Made by a program: the position numbers and the translations under genes. A DNA stretch of 9,213 nt from JBKHBQ01 sp046542305 (lineage in GTDB: Bacteria; Bacteroidota; Bacteroidia; Bacteroidales; 4484-276), in the NCBI GenBank assembly GCA_046542305.1, contig JBKHBQ010000157.1, positions 1-9,213 of the forward strand, in the 5' to 3' direction. Under the pieces are notes generated by a model, which searched no databases, had not been told where the DNA came from, and worked only from the letters and a program-made list of their open reading frames with translations. Of this stretch, positions 1 through 4,538 are shown piece after piece (the first letter of the stretch is position 1; each line of letters begins with the position of its first letter).

Positions 1-762
1 ACCGGATTTTATTCAGATGAAGGCTACGATCTTCAGCAAACCGCCGATGGCGGCTTTGTGATTACCGGCGAAACCGGTCACGAAGTATCAGGGGCAACGC
101 AAACTGACGTTCTCCTGGTGAAAACCGACCATCAAGGCGATACCGTCTGGATGAAATTTTTTGACCTCTTCGGAAAAAAAGATGTCGGGCGTTCGGTACA
201 TCAAACTTATGACGGCGACTACATTATTGCAGGATATACCAGCCTTAACTTCAATGACCATGATGCATTTCTGATCAAAACCGATGAAACGGGAAACCTT
301 CTGTGGATGAAAAATTTTGGCAGAAATCTTGGAACCTATCCCTACGACGAGGCATATTCCGTAAAGCAAACCACCGATGGCGGCTTTATCACAGCGGGAT
401 GGAGCTATGATATCAACGGCAATAAATCGGATGTTTACCTGGTGAAATTTTCACCCGAAACCGTGGGAACCGCTGGCATTACGCAAAACCAAAATATCTT
501 GAAGGTAAGCCCAAATCCCATGGTTTCTGAAACCTGCATCGCATATTCGCTGAAAACGGATGCACGCGTGCATCTCTCAATTTTTAATGACATCGGCAAG
601 GAAATCGAGACCCTGGTCGACGAAGATCAACCTTCCGGAGAGAAACAGGTTTTCTGGTACGGAAAAAATTCCAAAGGAGAAATGCTGAATCCGGGCATGT
701 TTTTCGTTAGGCTTGAGATTAACGGCCAGGTTCATACTGCTAAACTGATACTCCTGAAATGA
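1..762 (+). CDS. T9SS type A sorting domain protein with 55-residue repeats, 5'-truncated
   Basis: The reading frame is open from base 1, so this is the last 253 residues of a longer protein whose start lies left of the window; the GTG at 58 is internal. Three copies of a unit start at 16, 181 and 346, exactly 165 bases (55 residues) apart. Each has a D-x-x-x-x-[VL]-x-Q-T-x-D-G-[GD]-[FY] core, then [IV]-x-[AT]-G, an LxKxD or LVKF strand and a W-M-K-x-F turn in the first two. This is typical of the propeller-like repeats in secreted Bacteroidota proteins. From about 496 to the stop is a C-terminal domain with the S-P-N-P signature, a central IFNDIGKEI-type strand, a G-M-F-F-V-R strand and a final K-L-I-L-L-K. 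That matches the type A sorting signal by which T9SS exports cargo across the outer membrane and anchors or releases it. The function of the mature protein is unknown. Confidence 0.88.
   Translation, partial: TGFYSDEGYDLQQTADGGFVITGETGHEVSGATQTDVLLVKTDHQGDTVWMKFFDLFGKKDVGRSVHQTYDGDYIIAGYTSLNFNDHDAFLIKTDETGNLLWMKNFGRNLGTYPYDEAYSVKQTTDGGFITAGWSYDINGNKSDVYLVKFSPETVGTAGITQNQNILKVSPNPMVSETCIAYSLKTDARVHLSIFNDIGKEIETLVDEDQPSGEKQVFWYGKNSKGEMLNPGMFFVRLEINGQVHTAKLILLK
16..470 (+). repeat. Three in-gene 165-base repeat units
   Basis: Unit starts at 16, 181 and 346 are spaced exactly 165 bases apart. The third unit is shorter and runs into the linker before the sorting domain. The units differ clearly in DNA sequence but keep the DGG-[FY] and L-x-K-[TF] positions, which suggests old duplication rather than recent amplification. 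More units probably lie to the left of the window. Confidence 0.75.
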
Positions 763-847
763 TCAGGAAAACACGCCGCTTGAAAAGAAATTGACAAATT
801 CACCATGGCAGGTTGAAATGATGGTTCCGAAAAACCTTTCCGGATTC

Positions 848-877
848 TTTAACTTAAACAAAAACTTGTTATCTTAG
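848..877 (+). promoter_or_regulatory. Weak Bacteroidota-type promoter candidate
   Basis: TTTA at 848-851, an 18-base spacer, then TATCTTAG at 870-877. Each half is one base off the consensus TTTG and TAnnTTTG. The implied transcription start is about 20-25 bases ahead of the ATG at 907 of the broken LRR gene. Such degenerate matches arise by chance in AT-rich DNA, so this is a suggestion only. Confidence 0.25.
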
Positions 878-906
878 TACGGAATTATCAACGCCTGTCA
901 AAAGAA

Positions 907-1502
907 ATGAAAAAATCTGCCGCCTTCACCTTTTTCTGATCCTGGGGACTTTGATGCTCCAGGGACAGAACGTCTACATGTGTGTATGTGACGGCGGCGC
1001 CCGAACTGCTGAAGTTCGATTTCAGGCCCACTTCGCCACCCGACCTGACCAACAACCCCAACCTTGAATACCTGCGCATCGACAGCCAGCCCCAACAGGT
1101 CACACACGTCGATCTTTCGGGAAATCCAAACCTGGACTATCTGTTTATTAATGCCGCCCTGCTTTCGATCGACCTGACTGACAACCCGGCACTCACGGAA
1201 ATCGACCTCCGGCAGAACTTCCTTACCTCCCTCGACAATGCACCTTTACCGATATCGCTGAGTTGCCAAAAGAAGATTACACGGTTTATCCCAATCCAAC
1301 GAGCGGACCGATCACCGTTGTCTCACAATCCGAAAGGTTTTCCAAAATCCAAATCCTGAACAGCATTGGCGATGTTCAGCAGGAAGTGATAGTTACTGCG
1401 CCGGTTCAATCGGTCGTCCTCACAGGATTTCCCGCGGGATTGAATTTTCTGCGGATCTCGGGAGTGTCGGAGCAAAAGGTGGAAAAGGTAATTCTTCAAT
1501 AA
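907..1502 (+). pseudogene. Broken leucine-rich-repeat T9SS surface protein
   Basis: Pieces of one secreted protein lie in order but in different frames. The ATG at 907 opens a short frame (MKKSAAF) that stops at 937. A hydrophobic signal-peptide-like stretch (LHLFLILGTLMLQGQNVY) sits in another frame at 924-977. Leucine-rich repeats follow in the first frame from about 985 to 1245, with units of the type NPNLxYLxI and IDLTDNPALTEIDL at roughly 21-residue spacing. A T9SS sorting domain with Y-P-N-P-T-S-G and a final K-V-I-L-Q then runs in the second frame from about 1263 to the TAA at 1500-1502. At least three frame changes are therefore needed to read through. The part between signal and repeats also looks shortened, since LRR proteins of this kind usually carry a longer N-terminal segment. 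This is most simply a decaying gene; sequencing or assembly error would need several independent faults within 600 bases. Confidence 0.75.
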
Positions 1503-1529
1503 AATGCATAACGAAAAAACCAAATGACA

Positions 1530-1637
1530 GCAAATCATTTTCCGGTACAGCTTATATAACTACCTCAGCCATCACTCCTCAAGCTTCCTCGCTACGCGCT
1601 GTGCTATACGCCAGGCAATACCAGCGAAGCCAATAAC
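1530..1637 (+). repeat. Diverged intergenic direct repeat, copy 1
   Basis: This copy begins GCAAATCATTTTCC and contains the shared core CTTCCTCGCTACGCGCT at about 1585-1600. It aligns end to end with copy 2, with scattered substitutions and small indels. The alignment is clear to about 1623 and looser after that. No coding potential is visible. Confidence 0.7.
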
Positions 1638-1649
1638 ATAGCTCAAGCA

Positions 1650-1708
1650 CAAAACTCAAAACCCAAAACAAGTTCAAAACCTAAAAGACAAAAGTTCAAA
1701 ACACCAGA
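1650..1708 (+). repeat. A/C-rich simple-sequence tract
   Basis: An imperfect run of AAAACTC, AAAACCC and GTTCAAAAC words. The 11-mer AAGTTCAAAAC occurs at 1670-1680 and again at 1692-1702, a 22-base period. It lies between the two larger repeat copies and looks like slippage-prone non-coding DNA. Confidence 0.6.
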
Positions 1709-1722
1709 AACAATACGCCTTG

Positions 1723-1736
1723 GTCCTTACGAGGAC
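1723..1736. other. Small hairpin with TACG loop
   Basis: GTCCT at 1723-1727 pairs with AGGAC at 1732-1736 around a TACG loop. As RNA this would be a five-pair stem with a UNCG-class loop, although closed by U-A rather than the usual C-G. No T-run follows, so it is not a normal terminator. With so short a stem it may be chance. Confidence 0.3.
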
Positions 1737-1762
1737 ACAAAGACGGCAAAGTCAGACCTTCG

Positions 1763-1879
1763 GCAAATCGTTTTCCCGGCACAGCTCATATCATTACCTC
1801 ATCCCTTACTCCTCAGGCTTCCTCGCTACGCGCTATGCGCTATGCGCCAGACAATGCCAAATAACGCCGGCCAATTACC
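1763..1879 (+). repeat. Diverged intergenic direct repeat, copy 2
   Basis: The counterpart of the repeat at 1530. It starts GCAAATCGTTTTCCC, shares the core CTTCCTCGCTACGCGCT, and carries a small internal expansion of the word GCGCTAT at about 1829-1845 that makes it longer than copy 1. The copies are 233 bases apart, start to start. Confidence 0.7.
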
Positions 1880-2083
1880 ATCACCCTCCGAATAAGTTAT
1901 CAGCGTGATATAAAAAAATCATCCGCCTTATACCAATTTCACCAAAATGCCGTTAACAGTACATCGCATTGCTTGGATGGATTACTCTCTCTCGTATTAC
2001 CCCATAGATCCGTTCAACTTTTTTCATTGTCTGATACACGTAACGGGACCATTCAATTATTCACCAACATAAAACAAATCACA

Positions 2084-3148
2084 ATGAAAAAGTTATCAAT
2101 CAGCCTTTTGATTTTATTGCCTTTTTTGGCAAATGCACAGTACCGGTATTCCATTACCGGAACCCTCATGCAACGCGAACCCTCTGCACGTTCCGAAGCC
2201 ATGGGCAAAGCCTTTGTATCGGTTGACGGCGATCTGTCGGCAGCCTTTTCCAATCCCGCCGCCATCAGCACCATACAGGGAGCTGAGCTGGCCGGCTCCT
2301 ACTCCGACGTGCATGACTGGAATGCTGATTTTCTGCATTACAGCGCAGGATTCCGCCTTAACAGATATCTGCAATTTGCTTTTTCGAGCCATCAGTTCAC
2401 TTTAAAAGATGTTTCAGATGCTTTTGGAAACATATTTGATGCTACTACCGCGAAATACTGCTTAACGATTGCCTCAGAACCAATGCCCGGATTGCTCATT
2501 GGAACCAATGTAGGAAATTTTAGTATCGGGCTACCAATTGATGATCCGGCAGATGGATGGTATGCAGATTTTGGTGTGATCAAAAAATTCGACCTCTTTA
2601 AAAACGAAACCAGCAGCCACGGCTTCAATCTCGCATCCAGTGTCTCCAATTTCACGGCTGCACATATCGAGGGTGAAATGAGTGACAGCCTCAATACAAA
2701 TAATTTCGATGAAGAAATGCCGGTAATCTCCAAATTCGGTGCAAATTACAGGTACAGTCTCGATAAGAAATTCCTGATCGACAAACTCAACACCCTGGAT
2801 GTGCTGGCACAGGTTGAGTATCAGGATCTGTTGAATTCGAAATATAATTCCGCCATCAGATGCGGCGCTGAAGTCTTGCTGCTTGAGCTGCTTGCACTGC
2901 GGGCAGGTTACTACACCGAAAAAGTATATGACCATGACCTGCCGGAGTACAACAAGAGCGAGATCAGCGATTTCTCCTGGGGGCTTGGCTTACAGGTTCC
3001 CCTGTATAAACTCACAAACATTCCGCTGCGGTTGAATATTGATTATGTTTCATTGCCTGAGGTAAGCGGTACAAAAAAACCTGATCATCAATACCATTTC
3101 AACACCTACAGCTTCAGACTGAGCTGGATACCGGGCCGGAGCAATTAA
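2084..3148 (+). CDS. PorV/PorQ-like outer-membrane barrel protein
   Basis: The product is 354 residues from the ATG at 2084. An in-frame codon farther upstream (1973) is open, but 2084 is chosen because it immediately precedes a textbook signal peptide: MKKL, a hydrophobic core, and A-N-A just before Q19. The mature N-terminus carries the family signature: residues about 30-60 read S-A-R-S-E-A-M-G-K-A-F-V, then D-G-D-L-S-A-A-F-S-N-P-A-A-I. This corresponds to the GAR-x-x-x-M-G-x-A-[FY]-V ... NPA motif of the FadL-type PorV/PorQ-like outer-membrane proteins. The rest is alternating amphipathic strands, ending in YSFRLSWIPG. PorV itself works as a T9SS shuttle, but this general family is large and most members have no known role. 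It is not near recognisable por core genes here, so no T9SS function is claimed. Genes to the right may or may not share its transcript. Confidence 0.82.
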   Translation: MKKLSISLLILLPFLANAQYRYSITGTLMQREPSARSEAMGKAFVSVDGDLSAAFSNPAAISTIQGAELAGSYSDVHDWNADFLHYSAGFRLNRYLQFAFSSHQFTLKDVSDAFGNIFDATTAKYCLTIASEPMPGLLIGTNVGNFSIGLPIDDPADGWYADFGVIKKFDLFKNETSSHGFNLASSVSNFTAAHIEGEMSDSLNTNNFDEEMPVISKFGANYRYSLDKKFLIDKLNTLDVLAQVEYQDLLNSKYNSAIRCGAEVLLLELLALRAGYYTEKVYDHDLPEYNKSEISDFSWGLGLQVPLYKLTNIPLRLNIDYVSLPEVSGTKKPDHQYHFNTYSFRLSWIPGRSN

Positions 3149-3156
3149 GTTTTGCC

Positions 3157-3164
3157 TACCTTTG
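3157..3164 (+). promoter_or_regulatory. TAnnTTTG -7 promoter element
   Basis: TACCTTTG matches the Bacteroidota primary sigma factor -7 consensus TAnnTTTG exactly. It lies 17 bases ahead of the ATG at 3182 and just after the stop at 3148. The start of transcription would fall about 10-12 bases before the start codon. No TTTG-like -33 box is seen at the usual 18-21 base distance. The nearby TTTTG at 3150-3154 is too close to serve as one. Confidence 0.4.
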
Positions 3165-3181
3165 GCCAAAAAAATCAGCAC

Positions 3182-3631
3182 ATGGAAAAATCCGCAAAAG
3201 CCGTGGAGACCTTCAACAGCGGCTACAATTGCGCCCAATCGGTGCTTTCGGTGTTTGCCGGTGAGCTCAGAACCGACCGGGATACCTGCCTCAGGATTGC
3301 CAGTCCCTTCGGGGGCGGCATGGCCATGCAGCAGGAAACCTGCGGTGCCGTCACCGGCGCACTGATGGCCATCGGGCTGAAATTCGGCAAAGGCGAACAG
3401 GGATCGGAAGCCGACAAGGAGCATGCCTACAAACTGTCCCGCGGATTCATGGACCGTCTCGCACAGCGGCACCAAAGCCTGAAATGCCGGCAGTTGCTCG
3501 ACGGCCTTAACATGAACGATCCGCAGGAAAAGGAAGAAATAAACCGGCGGCAGCTCTTCGAAAACCGCTGCCCACAACTGATCAGCGATACCGTGAACAT
3601 CCTGAAAGAAATGATGAACAGCGGCCGGTAA
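3182..3631 (+). CDS. C_GCAxxG_C_C family cysteine protein
   Basis: 149 residues from the ATG at 3182; an upstream in-frame start codon at 3152 would add ten residues over the promoter-like element and is not favoured. The sequence shows the spaced cysteines that define this family: C17 in G-Y-N-C-A-Q-S, C36, C54 in E-T-C-G-A-V-T-G, C102 in L-K-C-R-x-L-L and C130 in R-C-P. A glycine run GGGM lies at 44-47. Members are small, soluble, probably redox- or metal-related proteins found mostly in anaerobic bacteria and archaea; no reaction is established. The signature glycine-cysteine-alanine box reads T-C-G-A here. The alkyltransferase gene starts 11 bases after its stop, so the two are probably co-transcribed, which could be convenience rather than shared function. 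Confidence 0.85.
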   Translation: MEKSAKAVETFNSGYNCAQSVLSVFAGELRTDRDTCLRIASPFGGGMAMQQETCGAVTGALMAIGLKFGKGEQGSEADKEHAYKLSRGFMDRLAQRHQSLKCRQLLDGLNMNDPQEKEEINRRQLFENRCPQLISDTVNILKEMMNSGR

Positions 3632-3642
3632 ATGCAGGTTTG

Positions 3643-4179
3643 ATGAACATCGTCTACATAAAATATCATTCCACACCTTTCGGCGAACTGATCATCGGAG
3701 TTTCCGGGGATGCACTCTGCCTGTGCGACTGGCGCTACCGCAAAATGCGCAACACCATTGATAACCGGCTGAAGAAATGGCTTGATGCGGAATACCGTGA
3801 AGCGGATCATCCGCTGATAAGCGAAACCATCTCCCAATTGTCGGAATATTTTTCCGGCCGCAGGCAAAGCTTTCAAATTCCGCTAACATTTGCCGGCTCT
3901 GCATTTCAACAGGAGGTTTGGCAACAACTGTTGAAAATCCCTTACGGGAAAACCGTAACCTACATGGAGTTGGCGCGCAAACTTGGCAACGAAAAATCGG
4001 TGAGGGCCGTAGCCGCCGCAAATGGTGCCAATGCGATTTCCATCGTTGTGCCCTGCCACCGCGTTACAGGCAGCAATGGCGAACTGACGGGATATGCCGG
4101 CGGACTGGCGGCAAAGCGAAAACTGCTGGAACTGGAGGGCGTGGAAAATAAAAAAACTCAACTAAAAATGACATTTTGA
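3643..4179 (+). CDS. ogt: Methylated-DNA-[protein]-cysteine S-methyltransferase
   Basis: 178 residues from the ATG at 3643; a TTG one codon earlier is possible. This is a suicide DNA repair enzyme that transfers alkyl groups from O6-alkylguanine in DNA to its own cysteine. An N-terminal ribonuclease-H-like domain (about 1-80, with Y-H-S-T-P-F-G at the start) is followed by the conserved DNA-binding domain, which begins at F-Q-Q-E-V-W (88-93) and continues P-Y-G-K-T-V-T-Y. The arginine finger lies in V-R-A-V-A-A-A-N-G (R121), and the active site in V-P-C-H-R-V (C138). The region after it, G-Y-A-G-G-L-x-x-K-x-x-L-L-x-L-E, is also standard. One small oddity is N-A-I where most family members have N-P-I, just before the active site. 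There is no Ada-type N-terminal domain, so it fits the Ogt/AGT class. The symbol reflects class, not proven orthology. Confidence 0.93.
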   Translation: MNIVYIKYHSTPFGELIIGVSGDALCLCDWRYRKMRNTIDNRLKKWLDAEYREADHPLISETISQLSEYFSGRRQSFQIPLTFAGSAFQQEVWQQLLKIPYGKTVTYMELARKLGNEKSVRAVAAANGANAISIVVPCHRVTGSNGELTGYAGGLAAKRKLLELEGVENKKTQLKMTF

Positions 4180-4186
4180 TATTGTT

Positions 4187-4205
4187 GCCAAAAATAATAT
4201 TTGGC
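4187..4205. repeat. Perfect short inverted repeat after the alkyltransferase
   Basis: GCCAAA at 4187-4192 and TTTGGC at 4200-4205 form a perfect six-base inverted repeat with a seven-base AT spacer, eight bases after the stop codon at 4179. No T-run follows, so a rho-independent terminator is unlikely. It overlaps a degenerate promoter-like pair (TTTG at 4175-4178 and AATATTTG at 4196-4203), so it could equally be a regulator binding site or chance. Confidence 0.35.
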
Positions 4206-4266
4206 TTGCATGGTTTACCCAATGTTCCCGGAAAACCTTTTGAGAAGCATAAAACGATTAAAAGAC

Positions 4267-4296
4267 TTTGAAATATTCCAAATTATCGGATATTTG
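4267..4296 (+). promoter_or_regulatory. Bacteroidota-type promoter candidate for the small membrane protein
   Basis: TTTG at 4267-4270, an 18-base spacer, then GATATTTG at 4289-4296. The -33 box is a full match and the -7 box is one base off TAnnTTTG, with spacing near the usual range. The predicted transcript would start just ahead of the ribosome binding site at 4308 and leave a leader of about 15-18 bases. Confidence 0.45.
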
Positions 4297-4307
4297 TGGA
4301 GCATAAA

Positions 4308-4314
4308 AAGGAGG
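4308..4314 (+). promoter_or_regulatory. Perfect Shine-Dalgarno site AAGGAGG
   Basis: AAGGAGG lies five bases before the ATG at 4320. It fixes the start there rather than at the in-frame GTG at 4296, which is upstream of and partly reads through this site. Strong Shine-Dalgarno sites are rare in Bacteroidota genes, and no other gene in this window has one. Confidence 0.85.
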
Positions 4315-4319
4315 TTAAT

Positions 4320-4505
4320 ATGTCAAAGGATTCTTACAGCAGTCCGCAATGTTCGGCAGTATATGCGTTTGGGTTGATCGGCGCAGCCATCTATTACATT
4401 TCCGTGGCCACCGGTTTCTGGTGGGGCGTGGTGGGCCTGCTCAAGGCTTTTGTATGGCCGGTTTTTCTGGTATACGAAGCGCTGAAATTTTTCGGGGCGC
4501 AATAA
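4320..4505 (+). CDS. Small two-helix membrane protein of unknown function
   Basis: 61 residues. A short polar N-terminus (MSKDSYSSPQCSAV) leads into a first hydrophobic segment at about 13-30 (A-V-Y-A-F-G-L-I-G-A-A-I-Y-Y-I), then G-F-W-W-G and a second one at about 35-54 ending P-V-F-L-V-Y-E-A-L-K-F-F. It is therefore very likely an inner-membrane protein with two closely spaced helices. The pattern S-P-x-C-S-A-x-Y and the W-P-x-F-L-V-Y-E-A-L-K-F tail look conserved, as I have an impression of similar short hypothetical proteins in other bacteria, but I cannot name a family. Its perfect ribosome binding site and own promoter candidate suggest it is expressed independently. The next gene begins 33 bases after its stop. 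Confidence 0.8.
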   Translation: MSKDSYSSPQCSAVYAFGLIGAAIYYISVATGFWWGVVGLLKAFVWPVFLVYEALKFFGAQ

Positions 4506-4538
4506 TTCCTGTTTACCCTTATTTCTTAAAGAATAATT

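Larger units (their letters stand above)
1503..2083. other. Gene-free intergenic stretch with diverged repeats
   Basis: I find no credible gene in these 581 bases. The stretch holds two diverged copies of a roughly 110-base sequence, an A/C-rich simple-sequence section between them, a small GTCCT-TACG-AGGAC hairpin at 1723-1736, and then an unremarkable AT-rich leader in front of the gene at 2084. No clear TAnnTTTG promoter element was found in the last 150 bases. The 62-codon open frame across the second repeat copy has no family resemblance and looks like noise. Confidence 0.6.

Noticed and set aside
1530..1879. Possible CRISPR array or mobile-element ends
   Set aside because: There are only two long, diverged copies, with no regular short repeats, no terminal inverted repeats or target duplications seen, and no transposase or cas gene nearby.
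1720..1908. 62-codon plus-strand ORF across repeat copy 2
   Set aside because: It lies wholly in repeat sequence, its frame is not preserved in copy 1, and the translation has no domain-like pattern.
1973..2083. Upstream in-frame extension of the barrel protein to 1973
   Set aside because: The extra 37 residues would precede a clear signal peptide at 2084, which is not compatible with normal export.
2084..3148. Assignment as PorV or PorQ itself
   Set aside because: The family signature is present, but there are no T9SS core genes next to it and the sequence lacks anything I can tie specifically to PorV or PorQ, so only the family is claimed.
3050..3676. Long (208-codon) minus-strand ORF opposite the cysteine protein
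   Set aside because: It is antisense to two well-supported genes, and its translation shows no family features; it is a compositional shadow.
4210..4377. 55-codon plus-strand ORF starting ATG at 4210 in the leader of the small membrane protein
   Set aside because: It reads through the ribosome binding site and into the 4320 gene in another frame, has no binding site of its own and no recognisable motif.
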